A stretch of 23,202 bases of DNA from Chromera velia (GCA_018398765.1 JAHBMJ010003685.1:64680-87881), one strand, 5' to 3'; shown: positions 1 through 10,183, numbered from the stretch's first letter. The notes: generated from the sequence alone by a model not told the origin. Made by a program: numbers and translations.

Positions 1-838
1 GATTCAAATTCATCACATTGACCTGCTTTTAATGATTTTGTTCACCCTTGAAGGTTCGATTTCATGCTTACTCAGAGCTATACCGGCGCCTGCGAGGTAG
101 TCGCCTGCTTGCTAACAATGCCTCCAGGGCCTCCCGAGGCACTCACCCAACTTGTTGGGTGTATCCCGTATTTTGATGCTCCTGCAGAGCATGCCGTGGC
201 CCCGGTGAAAAGAGGAAACGGGGGGTCGTGCATTATCGCGCATGAAGGCCTAAATACAACTAAAAATCAGTCTGAAATTCTCACTCATCGTTATAGCAAA
301 TCGATCTGCAAACTGTCTACAATACATATTCTTTACCTGAGTTTATAAAGCTAATTTGCCATATTTTTTCTAATATTTTTAAAAAGGAAAAAATGATGAT
401 CTAGAGAATGATTAACTCGTTTTCTAGTTAATGTGATCTCTCAATACACTAATAACTCGATTAGGTTCGATACAAAAACACAGTAAAGGTATATGTGAAA
501 AAGCCCCAGACACGGAGGACGGTCCGAGGATCGGGGAGGAGTGAGCCAACAGTATTCGACCTAGTCTTTGACAGTGTATTACAGTGTCTGCATATATGTC
601 TGCATCACTTACACAATAGTTACTCTTTCATCATCTTTCACCCTTTGTCTTAGCCTTTATCTCTCTTGCTCTCTGTCTGAGACACTGTCAGTTTCTCTAC
701 TTTACTGGGTGCATCGGCCTCGATCTCTTTCTCCTATGCAGAACCGTACATTCATCTGGCTCTTTCCCTCTCTCGCTCTCTATCTCTACCTGATTATGAG
801 TCTTCGTCTGCCACCTGTCTACTAACGTGCGTACGTAC
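1..838. other. Non-coding stretch, no gene seen
   Basis: No convincing coding region is visible. The open frames at 64-348 and 568-825 lack domain-like sequence, and the second follows a CT-rich tract (about 640-790) that gives Ser/Leu-rich translation by composition alone. Confidence 0.6.
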
Positions 839-842
839 ACAT

Positions 843-917
<75 letters not shown>

Positions 918-930
918 GAGAGAGAGAGAG
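839..930. repeat. Compound (AC)n-(AG)n microsatellite
   Basis: An AC tract of about 40 bases runs directly into an AG tract of about 50 bases, broken only by a few AAAG interruptions. The same two-part order recurs at 1029-1101, and its complement occurs at 1539-1682. Confidence 0.95.
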
Positions 931-1028
931 TTCACACTCTCACCGCTACATCGCACGCGGCACGCACATTACTCAGACTGACAAGGCTTAGCTTGTACAG
1001 GTACAGATTGCACACGTACGGACGGAGA

Positions 1029-1101
<73 letters not shown>
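1029..1101. repeat. Compound (AC)n-(AG)n microsatellite, second copy
   Basis: An AC tract (about 1031-1062) is followed by an AG tract (about 1064-1100), the same arrangement and order as at 839-930. The flanks also share GTACG-type sequence, so this may be a local duplication rather than an independent expansion. Confidence 0.95.
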
Positions 1102-1534
1102 CGGAAGATAAGATAGGGACGTGCTAAGGAATGTTCCCTTTCCTTCAAAGTTTCTAAGGCTTTCATTTCATTTACAGACTGATACGCAGAACATTCAAAA
1201 TTGTGCAGTGCAAAAAGAGGCAGTGGCCCTGGATAATGACCCCAAAGCAGGCAAGCAACCCAGAGAGTTTTGAGTGTGATTTTAAGCAGGCAGACCTCGG
1301 TGCACCGCCTGGTGGTCGTACAAAGGAATATGCAGGTAAACACACACCGAGAAACAACTATACATACTAGCATACACAGGCCCTGCAGTAGAGTGGAGCG
1401 GGAATATCACAGAGCTTTTCAGAGGAAGCTTTGAAAATTCATGTACGCACAAAAACACACGAGGCAGAAAGGCCGACACAATGAAATATATCATAGATAT
1501 AGTCCTGCTAGAGCCTCGAAGCATAAGCTGCCCA

Positions 1535-1538
<4 letters not shown>

Positions 1539-1586
<48 letters not shown>

Positions 1587-1646
1587 ATGTGTGTATGTGT
1601 GTGTGTGTCTCTCTCTATCTCGCTCTCGCTCTCACTCTCGCTCTCG

Positions 1647-1680
<34 letters not shown>

Positions 1681-1682
1681 GC
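1539..1682. repeat. Compound (CT)n-(GT)n-(CT)n microsatellite
   Basis: A CT tract (1539-1571), a GT tract with two TATG interruptions (1572-1608) and a second CT tract (1609-1680). The first two tracts are the reverse complement of the AC-AG order at 839-930, so the two sites form a long imperfect inverted repeat. Confidence 0.95.
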
Positions 1683-2379
1683 CTCCTGGCCTTATATACA
1701 TACGCCTAGGGTAATTGACTTAAAATATTACCAGATGAATTTTAGGGGTTATACATAGGGTATGTTAGTATTTAACGTCACCCTTATAGTAAAAACCGTT
1801 TTTTTAGGACTTATTACATTAAATTACTTCAAACAAAGTCAACATCTCATCAGAATGCTCACTAGTTCGCTTGCAATCTGCGATGAAAGTCTTGTCTCCA
1901 AGTGACATCTAGAAAGGGCTTGTAAACTCATAATCCGTAATATATAGTAAAATAGGGTAAACAGCCCCCTTCTTTGGACCCTCCTTAAAAAAACAAAAGA
2001 AAACCGTCATGATGCGATAATGTCATTACTAGACTTCAATCTCAACATCAATGACAACATCAAGGTCCTTCATGAAGAGCTTTTTGAACGCTTCTTCGAC
2101 TTTTTGCAGCTCATCCTCCTCCATGAATAGACTTTTCCCCTAGCCTTTTCCTGATGATGATGATGATGATGTGACTAAACCCGCCAGCCATCGTATCCCA
2201 ATGGCAAAGGGCAGTCTATGAGCATTCATGTCATATTACAAGCTAGGAGCATGTTAGCGAATGCTCGCCTAAAGCGGCCGAACCTTAGGACTACTAGCTA
2301 GCAAGACGCCGCTCCCCAGGATCGATCAGTCTGGTCCTAGGCATACAGCAATGAGGGCACTAGCCTTTCTAGCATCCCT

Positions 2380-3039
2380 CTAAAGAAAAAGCGAGAAGTA
2401 CAGCCTTACACGTTCCTCGGCCTGCCCCAACCCTCTACCCCCTCGGGCCTCCTGTTTCTCTCCGTGCTCACATACTTCTTCTATCGACATATGCTCCAGT
2501 CGCCTATACCAGAGATCGCTCAGTCTCCCCCGCGGCACTTCCGTTCGAGCACAAATTGTCAGGCAGTGAATCGGGTCGTCAATCAGTTTTTCATAAGTTT
2601 TCTCTTCACAGGCCTTGCAAATTAATTCAACCTTCCCCCTATAGTTTGCCCCCCCTCTAACAACGGAGCACAACACAGGGCGGAAAACTGTCCTGGGGGA
2701 TACCAGGAACTGCTTGGCAAGTGGTTCAACCGAAGGAGACCTTAAGCCCCCTTTCCCCTCCGCTAGGCTTCCTAGGACCAGTTTTGTAAAGCGTTGGCTG
2801 CTTCTATTCTCCTTCTGATAATCAGTCAGGCAGGCAGATGGAGGAAAAGACACACCATGCATTCCTTGTCTACCTTGTCTCCCCCCTCTCCTTTCTATCA
2901 CAGAGGCCGGGTTTGCCCAGTCTCCTAACCATTCGTTGACTTCTCTGCTTCTCGCCCCCCTTCTCAGCCTACTATCTGAGGTTCTGAAATCAACCTCATC
3001 AGGTTCACCTTCAAGAAGGGCAGAACTGATAGGTTGCAT
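2380..3039 (-). CDS. Hypothetical protein, possible transposase fragment
   Basis: A 219-codon ATG frame with an upstream in-frame stop, so this start is the only one. I do not recognise the product. Residues 141-163 hold two cysteines spaced CxxC followed by His158 and Cys163, a C2HC arrangement compatible with a small zinc finger such as the BED finger at the N-terminus of hAT transposases, although the spacing between the pairs is shorter than usual. Residues 105-121 (LAKQFLVSPRTVFR) could be a helix-turn-helix. No transposase catalytic core is visible. The frame lies wholly inside the putative transposon 1706-3984 and is its only long ORF, which is the main reason to suspect a transposase remnant. 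It could equally be a chance ORF in GC-richer DNA. Confidence 0.3.
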   Translation of the reverse strand: MQPISSALLEGEPDEVDFRTSDSRLRRGARSREVNEWLGDWANPASVIERRGGRQGRQGMHGVSFPPSACLTDYQKENRSSQRFTKLVLGSLAEGKGGLRSPSVEPLAKQFLVSPRTVFRPVLCSVVRGGANYRGKVELICKACEEKTYEKLIDDPIHCLTICARTEVPRGRLSDLWYRRLEHMSIEEVCEHGEKQEARGGRGLGQAEERVRLYFSLFL

Positions 3040-3051
3040 AAACCTCTTTGC

Positions 3052-3184
3052 CGACTACAGAAGTGCGACTACAGAAGTCGAGTATAATATTTCAAGTTGG
3101 CAGGGAAGCGCCCCGGGTGGTCGGGGGAGGCAATGCTAGGCGGCGGTGAGGGGCGACTACAGAAGTGCGAGTACAGAAATCGAG
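3052..3184. repeat. Short direct repeat of CGACTACAGAAGT units
   Basis: A 31-base unit at 3052-3082 recurs at 3154-3184 with a few changes. Each unit is itself two tandem copies of CGACTACAGAAGT-like sequence. It lies within the putative 1706-3984 transposon, just upstream of the minus-strand ORF, and could be a subterminal binding repeat or simple slippage. Confidence 0.75.
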
Positions 3185-3984
3185 GGTCAGGGCCTTCAGA
3201 GCTTGCTGGCTTTCACTTGAACCCTATACATACATCTAGACATACATATATATATGACCTTTTTAAAATATTGAATACGTTTAAACAAAGCACAAGAACG
3301 TAATTAGCACATTTAGTTTAGCTACCAGTACTGGATAAAACTTTTAAAAATTTTATAGTAATTTATAAATTTTTTATTACATAGGTGCTCTATATGTCTG
3401 GTTAGTAACTCCAAATGTATGGTGCAACCATAGTATTAAGGAAGACCAACAGTATTAAGGCATATTTTAGGCTGTAATAGAACCAGGCTCGCGGCGGCTG
3501 CTGTTGCTCTGCGGCCTCCCGAGAGAGGCCGAGTAGTCAACTCAACACCTCTTCCATCAATCCCCCCCCGTCCCTTTGCCCTTGAATCCCTAGCCTAAAT
3601 CCTTGATAGCGCCTGATAGACGCTCAAAAGACTGCAGAAGAAGAGAATTAATAATTTTTATTGTCTCTTATATGAACTACAGCGGGAAACCTTATACTTT
3701 TTGGGAGATGGGTGACGGCATACAAGGAAAAAAAATATTGGTAGTCTTTTAAAAGATGCCGTAATCTCGTAATCCGTAATCAGTTGTAAGAGACATACCA
3801 TAAAAGGAGGGGTATATGATTATTTTTTCCCGTAATTACACTTAATTTCACCGGATTTAAGCCTTTTAAGATGAACTACATTCTTTTAGCCTGAAATGTT
3901 TATGTAATCTATATTTTTATTATATGTTTTGTATGATCTTACCTATAAAATCTTAATCGTAATTGAAATAGTCGAATACCCTAG

Positions 3985-5140
3985 ATACGCATATACGGTG
4001 ACCTACATATAATGTCATACAGACAAACATACGGAGAAGCAGACAGATAGGTTGGCAGGCAGCAGGTGGGCAGGCAGGCAGACAGGCTATATTTTTATTT
4101 CAGGGGAGGGGAATTTTTTACAGACAGCAAAACAGACCTAGAAGACAGATAAATAGTCAGTCACTGTGACTGTCTGTCGCTGTCAGTCGATCAGTGGGTT
4201 AGTCAGTCAGTCAGTCAGTCTTTCGCCCTTGCGCTTCTTCTTAGAGTCTTAGCACTCCTGCACTCAATCAACGTGCACCCGGTCACTCAAAGGAGACGAA
4301 TTTCAATATATACATAGCCTAAGGGACACAGAAAAATGTGGAACGGAGAAAGCCGGACAGAGCACATGAAGACAAAACTACGTCACAGACTAGCATCCAC
4401 GCACATAAATACCAGAAAAATTTGTCTACAGGGGCACCGTGCATCGAAACGAGTATCGTGGACAGCAACGGGAGGATACTTTAAGACAGACATGTAGACG
4501 GACACGGAAACCCAACACGCCTACTCATTCACCCATTTACTCAAAGACACAAGGATTCACAGCCCAAAGTCAGTACAGACAGAAAATCATATATATTGCA
4601 TGGCAGGCTTAAACTGTGTCAAACAGGGTGAATAGAGCTAGAGGAACGCCATAGGCGGCCGGGTTCAGCAGCTCGCTCACGGCAGAGAGTCGCATGCGCT
4701 TACTAGCAGATTGTCCCTGGCTGTCTCCCTTTCATTTATGGAGTCAAATAAATAGGAGGAATACGAAGACAGGACCAGATTGACCACTTACCTTTCCTTG
4801 GAGCAGGACAGGTGGGGACCTGATCAAAGGACAGATCTGCTTAGTCCGGAAACAATATGAAACTCGCAACTGACAGATTGAAACGTGCGGAGACGGCGTT
4901 TGAAAAGCAGTGTTTTCACCTAGCTCTCACTCACTCTTATGCCCACGTCTACCCACGTCTGTCATTAAGTTGAAAATTTCCCTCATCTGCTCACCCACAT
5001 TATAAAGTCTGACAAAGCTGTCGAACAGCACATCTGATAACGTATCTGAATTCAGACCTCAGAGGCGGTCAAATTCAATCATACATGCGCAAAATTTTTA
5101 CTGCGCGATCCCGTAAGGCGTTTGCGACAGGCTTTCTAGA
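3985..5140. other. Non-coding stretch with tetranucleotide-like tracts
   Basis: No gene is visible. Between about 4020 and 4220 there are degenerate CAGG/CAGA runs followed by AGTC repeats (the cleanest at about 4200-4220). The rest shows no structure that I could support. Confidence 0.6.
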
Positions 5141-5172
5141 CACCGCGGCGTTTACGGTCAAACGCCGCGGTG
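5141..5172. repeat. Perfect 13-bp GC-rich hairpin
   Basis: CACCGCGGCGTTT (5141-5153) and its exact reverse complement AAACGCCGCGGTG (5160-5172) are separated by the six bases ACGGTC. The CCGCGGCG core recurs at 5216-5223 and 6519-6526, the two copies of the target duplication around the next element, and again near 6562 and 6760. The role is unknown. Confidence 0.85.
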
Positions 5173-5223
5173 CTGCGGAGCGGCACCAAGCGCCGCAGAG
5201 CGCTCGAAGGGCGCACCGCGGCG

Positions 5224-6518
5224 CTAGGGTATGATACTAAAAAATTAAAAAAATAAAAATTAATTATAACCTCCCCCCCCTAGGGTTTTATACAAAAACC
5301 TACACTCTAAAAGTATGTTTTTTGTGGTTCTGAGCCAAAAAGAACCACATTGCAACATAAATGGAGTCACTAACTTGTAAATCTTTTCAGTTCTGGTAAG
5401 AGAACTGCTAGGTGCCAGGTAAAGTTCCAAAATATCTAGAAGGGTGGTTCAGGAACTCAAAACAGAACTCACCTGAACTGGCTAGAACCGACAAGAACCA
5501 ACTTTTTGTGCACTTTCTATGCATTTAGCTGTCGTCAAACTGCTCTTCTAACTCTTGAAAGGCTATTTCAAGACATGCAAGCTCTTCAGTCTCAACTTTC
5601 AGACCATTTTCAACCATAATGTTTTTTGTGGTTCTGAGCTAAAAAGAACCACATTGCAACATAAATGGAGTCACTAGCTTGTAAATCTTTTCAGTTCTGG
5701 TAAGAGAACTGCTAGGTGCCAGGTAAAGTTCCAAAATGTCTAGAAGGGTGGTTCAGGAACTCAAAACAGAACTCACCTGAACTGGCTAGAACCGACAAGA
5801 ACCAACTTTTTGTGCACTTTCTATGCATTTAGCTGTCGTCAGACTGCTCTTCTAACTCTTAAAAGGCTGTTTCAAGACATGCAAGCTCTTCAGTCTCAAC
5901 TTTCAGACCATTTTCAACCATAACGGCCTCATGAACAAAAAAAAAAATGCCACTGATCGGAATGTCGTTTAATTGAGGCATACATGAATGGCTCATTGTC
6001 AAAGGAGAAAAAACAACAGCATTAGAATTTTTACTTGCTGAAACGGCAGTCGATTCATATGAAATCGATTCATTCTGCTTCATTTAACCGTCTAAGACTG
6101 ACTGAGATCATTTATGTCATTTGCCTGGTTATGCATGACTCTGATTGACCGTCATACATAAGTCTGATCGATCATGGAGAGCTAAATCATTAGTTGAGAG
6201 CTTAGTTTGGATGGTTCAAGCCCGGTTCTCATAGTTTTGATTGAGTTCCTTCTGGTTCAGAAAAGTTCTAATAGTTCTTGTCTCTGTTCATTCGGTTCAT
6301 GAACGAATGACCAGAACCGGAAGTGACACCGACCTCAGAACCAACTATAACTACTGAGAACTTACTTGAACCTTAGACCTATACTCTAATTAGTGGTTCT
6401 TTAGGGTTTTTTTGCTTTTTAAAGTTTGTGAATTAGGTTAAAGTTTTATTTTTTCATCAAAAAAGTTGTAGGAACCACACATGTAGTTAGGGATCGTCTG
6501 TAGAGTGTCATACCCTAG
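5224..6518. mobile_element. 1,295-bp non-autonomous DNA transposon, hAT-like
   Basis: The left end CTAGGGTATGATACT and the reverse complement of the right end CTAGGGTATGACACT match at 14 of 15 positions. CCGCGGCG is duplicated exactly on both sides (5216-5223 and 6519-6526). An 8-bp target duplication is typical of the hAT superfamily (also of P elements). hAT ends usually begin CAGGG-like, so the CTAGGG start is a variant. No transposase ORF is visible; the longest frame, 74 codons at 5859-6083 minus, is not recognisable. The interior holds about 19 copies of GGTTC or GAACC by eye, against 2-3 expected by chance, which resembles the subterminal transposase-binding repeats of hAT elements. 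A 304-bp tandem duplication lies inside. Confidence 0.85.
5315..5923. repeat. Two tandem copies of a 304-bp unit
   Basis: Bases 5315-5618 are repeated directly at 5619-5923 with only a handful of substitutions (for example GAGCC to GAGCT, ATATC to ATGTC, CTTGAA to CTTAAA). Both copies lie inside the 1,295-bp transposon, and each carries five of its GGTTC/GAACC motifs. High identity points to a recent duplication within the element or its source copy. Confidence 0.92.
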
Positions 6519-7212
6519 CCGCGGCGCGCCACGGTTGTAAAACCTTGAAGAAAGGGGGGAACCGCGGCGTGATTGTTCCGGTCTTTGCCTTTTCTGAGGT
6601 AAGTTGAACCAAATTGATCAGCAATTGATCAAATTTATCATTGAAACACCTTAAAAAAAATTTTGTGGCGCCTGCGGCACACAGAAAAAACCGTTTTGAC
6701 GGTATATGGGGCCATGTCCCAAATGGGAGGGGGCGCCGCCGCGGAGGGGCCTGGAGGGAACCGCGGCGCGGCCGCGGTGCTAAAAATGCCCGCTCTAGAG
6801 AGCCTGGTTTGCGACCTGAAATGTGGGGAAGTAAGTAAGTGGCGCGCGTGCGAAATTTGGTGTAGGGGGCGGGGCTCACCTTTACTTTTTTCCTTTCGGT
6901 TTGGGCTACAGATACCGCGTGGCTCGGGGGCCACGGCATTAATAAAACTTATTAGGGCCCCGGCATGCCCCGGCCTATGATCATTGCAATTCATTGCATG
7001 GATCGATGGAATTAAGAGACGCTTGAGAAAAACTTTTGACGAGTGAGATCGTGTGAGATACTGTGAGTCTGGCAGTGAGGCCACGGACCATAGCAAACCG
7101 GTCTTGGAAGACCAGTGGAAGAACACCTTGAATCCGAATTCCTCGCGCAGAAAGGCTTTAAATCGTTCATATCTTCCCGGAAAAATTAAGCCTTGAGAGT
7201 TCAGCTACCGGG
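6519..7212. other. GC-rich non-coding stretch
   Basis: This follows the 1,295-bp transposon and continues the GC-rich sequence that it interrupted, with ACCGCGGCG near 6562 and 6760 and CGCGGCCGCGGTG near 6768. TCTAGAGAGCCTGG at about 6793 is the inverse of CAGGCTTTCTAGA near 5129 on the other side of the transposon, so the original locus may have been part of a larger inverted structure. Open frames here on both strands are compositional and show no domain. Bases 7100-7212 are presumably upstream or 5' untranslated sequence of the next gene. Confidence 0.5.
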
Positions 7213-8198
7213 ATGCTGCGTTCTGGTGCCGCGGTTTTTGCGTTGAGTGTCCTTGCCCTCGACCCACCTAGTGTACAGGCGCAGACGGTCTCTCTGAGTC
7301 CCCAGGAAGAACTGGACTACCTCTACACCAAGGGCTCCCTGCCTATTGATCATGCCGAGGTAAGCTCTCACGAAGATCGAGATGCGGAAGAATGCCTTCC
7401 TTTCCTTCCATTTTCTTCTCTCTTCTGAGGGGGGGCACACCTTGTGACCACAATCGCAGCACCGTCGTCATCCCCTTGCATTCTACTTCCTGAGCTGAAG
7501 ATTCTGACGTTCGGCCCCCTTTTTGACAGCCTGAGCTTTTGGGGATTTTCCCGTCTCAAGGCTGACTGTCCACTTGTCCGCCCCTGGCATTGCTTTAATA
7601 AATCCCGGTACTTTATGCTTCCACAGGCCCCCCTTCATTGAATGATGTGCATTTATGCATATCGCTGCAGCCGATCAGCCTGCAGGGGGTCGTCTGGACT
7701 CCCTCTGTGGTTCCCAGAGACGGGGGCGGGGAGACTGCGGAGACGGTGAGCCCTTCAGACCTGGTGGTCGTCTCCTGGAGTGCTGCTCCTGCCCCTGCAT
7801 CGCCTGAGGGTGAGGAGAAGCAGCAGGGAGAGGCGGCAGGCAGCAGTGTGCCCGCGGAGGTCTCTGCATCTGAATTTGAGGGCATGGTGCTGAAGGAGAT
7901 AGAGAGACTCGAAGGGAGGGAGGGGGCAACGCTTCGGGGATCTTCAGTTGCCCAGGAGACGGCTGCAGCAGAGTCCGGCATGGGAACCGAGGAAAAAGCA
8001 GAGACGCCCAGGGGTGAGAACCGTCTCCTCCAGCCGATCAACTATTGCCCCGACCAGTGCAGAGGGGTGCTGCCTGCCTACCCTTGCTGTGGCTACTGCT
8101 GCGCGATTGCGGTGATGAGGGGCGTGTGCTGCAGGCGCTGCTGCGTTGCCAACGGGGCCCGTCCAGCGAGATGTGCTCAGGCTTGTGTGGCCTACTGA
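7213..8198 (+). CDS. Predicted secreted cysteine-rich protein, two exons
   Basis: Proposed structure: exon 1 at 7213-7359, intron 7360-7670 (GTAAGC donor, CTGCAG acceptor), exon 2 at 7671-8198, joining in phase 0 to give 224 residues. The ATG at 7213 is chosen because it begins a typical signal peptide: a short basic start, a hydrophobic core at residues 6-17 and a likely cut after VQA at residue 23. The middle is acidic and Ala/Glu-rich with low complexity. The last 53 residues (172-224) hold 12 cysteines, including the paired motifs CCGYCC and CCRRCC. I do not recognise the family. A secreted or lumenal, disulfide-rich or metal-binding role fits the composition but is inference. An alternative acceptor 15 bases downstream would drop five residues and keep the frame. 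The splice sites were chosen by eye and no transcript was seen. Confidence 0.6.
7360..7670 (+). other. Predicted intron of the cysteine-rich gene
   Basis: The donor GAG|GTAAGC and acceptor GCTGCAG| join two frames without shift, and the unspliced frame ends in a stop soon after exon 1 (7428). A closer acceptor at 7625-7626 would lead into an in-frame stop after four codons, so it was not used. Confidence 0.55.
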
Positions 8199-9501
8199 AC
8201 TTAAAGGAACTGATGGACAGCTGGATTGATCGAGGGACGTTTTGGACGATTGAATGTACTAGCTTTGTTTCTGGAGCTGGTGGGGAAATGTTCGTCTTCA
8301 GGTTTGCAAGGGGTGTCAAGTCTCGCTTTTAAAGAAAAAAGGAGACGGCATGACTTTGAGGAAATGAAACGTGTCGTCAATGTACATGCATGACTGCACG
8401 CACATCTATCTGACACACAGACAGACAGAAAAATTCCTGCCATGAATGCATAGTGTGGATCACCTCTCTGGGGTTCTGCCTGCATGAATGGAATTTAATT
8501 GGAAGATGGAAAGAAGCGACTGAGTGAGTTCGATTCAAATCCTTTGTTTGACCTTACGCAAACCAGAGAAGAAAGTGACAGCAAGAGAGACAGACAGACG
8601 AAGACAAAAGAAGCGGGCATCGGGCTGCACGGACTCTGAACTTGCAAACTTAACGCCTCGATTTATGGCGCCTCTTCAAGCCTTCTTGGACTATGGACGT
8701 TCCAGTTTCCGTTCTCTATTGACTTTTCCTTCCTTTCATCTGTTGTTTCTTGGATGATCGCTAATGCATCTCGCAGACGGAACACGCGTTGAACACTTTT
8801 AGAAGTAAAGATGCGTGTGTTGCTCTTTCAGTGAGCCTGATCGAAAGTTTTCTTGAAGTCTTAGCGCAGTGCTTTGCCCCCTCTGTTGTGCTGTGTTGCC
8901 TGGCCTAGTGCTAAGTGCCTGGCTAGGTGCCTGGCTGAAATACTCTATCCTCACCGGACTGTCTCTTTGCCTCCATGCGACATTGGTTGTAGCTGTGGTT
9001 CTATGATCATGGATCAACGATCGATCGATCTTCCGGTCGTCATCCAGGCACATCACCACGGGAACAAGTGGCCGAACGGTCGATGATGAAGATGATGATC
9101 ATTTAAGGTCAAATCCTAAACATAGCAACGCCAGATCCCCTAACAGATCCTAAGCCACTGACAAGACTTTGAGGACAACCCAGAGCACACATTCATTGGG
9201 GGAGGGGTATGACTAGGGGTATAGTCATCCCTTCACTAGCTCTGAGTCGGAGCCTCTGACAGACTCGCTGCTCTAAACTCAAATCTGAAGTTAAAAATCT
9301 TAAACATAGATCTAAAAAACCAGCTTTAGAAAATTAAATATCGATCATTTAAATATTGATTGATTGATTGATTGATTGGTTCCGCGCTAGGCCTTCCCAT
9401 TATGCTAGCCATTATCTTAAGATGTCGTATATAAAAATTTCTGGGAAAACTTAAGTTTTTTTCAATTATGTGGGGAAGGTCTAGTAACTAAATTAGTAAA
9501 G
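8199..9501. other. Non-coding stretch with a small GATT array
   Basis: No gene is visible downstream of the cysteine-rich gene; the frames at 8045-8332 and 8524-8757 overlap it or lack recognisable sequence. A GATT array of about six units lies at 9354-9379. Near 9205-9230 a short palindrome (ATGACTA and TAGTCAT around GGGG) is present. The remainder shows nothing I can name. Confidence 0.55.
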
Positions 9502-9506
9502 TTATT

Positions 9507-9855
9507 TGTTGTGAACCAACTTAAAGCCTGAGTCGCTGCGTCTTGCTGCGTTAAGCATATAATGGCATGAGCAAGAAAGACAAATCCTGACGGCCCCAAC
9601 CGGCAGGGCACGTGCACTTCATGACGGCCCCAACCGGCTCCAGCAACTGAAATGCATGCAGGCAAGAATGCATGCAATTAAATCGGAGATCGATCAGAAG
9701 TAATGATTTGATCTTAGCTGAGAAGTGGACTTGAACAAGAGACCATGCACGAATATAATTGTAATCTGTGAACTCCAAGAAAAACTCTAATCTCTACAGA
9801 CCAGCGAAGGTCTATGTGGAGATACAGGTTATCTTGGAGTTCACAGATTGTAATT
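9507..9855 (+). repeat. Inverted LTR copy and terminal repeat at the 3' end of the copia element
   Basis: Bases 9507-9779 match the 5' 270 or so bases of the LTR in plus orientation, opposite to the element, starting TGTTGTGAACC. Bases 9780-9855 then match 9858-9933, the start of the adjacent LTR as read on the plus strand, with four differences. Where the two parts meet, 9757-9779 and 9833-9855 form a perfect 23-bp stem with a 53-base loop. Together with 9856-10183 this makes a palindrome of nearly 680 bp. Confidence 0.88.
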
Positions 9856-10183
9856 TGAAAAACCTTAATCTCTACAGATCAGCGAAGGTCTATGTGGAGA
9901 TACAGGTTATCTTGGAGTTCACAGATTATAATTATGTTCATGCATGGTCCCTTGTTCAAGTCGACTTCTCAGCTAAGATCAAACCGTTACTTCTGATCGA
10001 TTTCCGATTTAATTGCATGCATTCTTGCCTGCATGCATTTCAGTTGCTGGAGCCGGTTGGGGCCGTCATGAAGTGCACGTGCCCTGCCGGTTGGGGCCGT
10101 CAGGATTTGTCTTTCTTGCTCATGCCATTATATGCTTAACGCAGCGAGACGCAGCGACTCAGGCTTTAAGTTGGTTCACAACA
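9856..10183 (-). repeat. 3' LTR of the copia element
   Basis: A 328-bp LTR read on the minus strand from TGTTGTGAACC (10183) to GGTTTTTCA (9856), with canonical TG...CA ends. It differs from the uninterrupted parts of the 5' LTR at about nine positions, plus a 4-bp GATC present only in the 5' copy. It contains two tandem matches to CCGGTTGGGGCCGTCA, about 30 bases apart (10053-10101), which are also present in the other copies. Confidence 0.92.

Larger units (their letters stand above)
1706..3984. mobile_element. Putative degenerate DNA transposon with CTAGGGTA termini
   Basis: The left end reads CTAGGGTAATTGACTT and the reverse complement of the right end reads CTAGGGTATTCGACTA, agreeing at 13 of 16 positions. 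ATACGC lies immediately outside both ends (1700-1705 and 3985-3990). That is a 6-bp duplication as it stands, or an 8-bp one (ACATACGC) if two bases were lost at the right junction. Subterminal sequence resembling TCATAATCCGTAAT is found near both ends (about 1928 and 3767). The CTAGG start matches two better-supported elements in this window (5224-6518 and 15848-16428). The only long internal reading frame is at 2380-3039. The weaker ends and imperfect duplication suggest an old copy; the family is uncertain. Confidence 0.5.

Noticed and set aside
1441-1758. Open frames rich in Ser-Leu-Cys-Val over the CT/GT tract
   Set aside because: They are translation of dinucleotide repeats and stay open in more than one frame.
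5141-5172. Hairpin read as a bacterial-type terminator
   Set aside because: The window is eukaryotic, no T run follows and no gene ends here.
6508-7126. Overlapping minus-strand frames of 143 and 162 codons
   Set aside because: They arise in GC-rich sequence, one crosses the transposon end, and neither has recognisable protein features.
8038-8485. Frames on both strands around the end of the cysteine-rich gene
   Set aside because: They overlap exon 2 in other frames or lie in its presumed 3' untranslated region and have no supporting features.
9851-9855. TAATT next to the 3' LTR as the target duplication of a normal copia insertion
   Set aside because: It matches the right flank TTATT at only 4 of 5 bases, whereas the flank of the outer inverted copy matches exactly.
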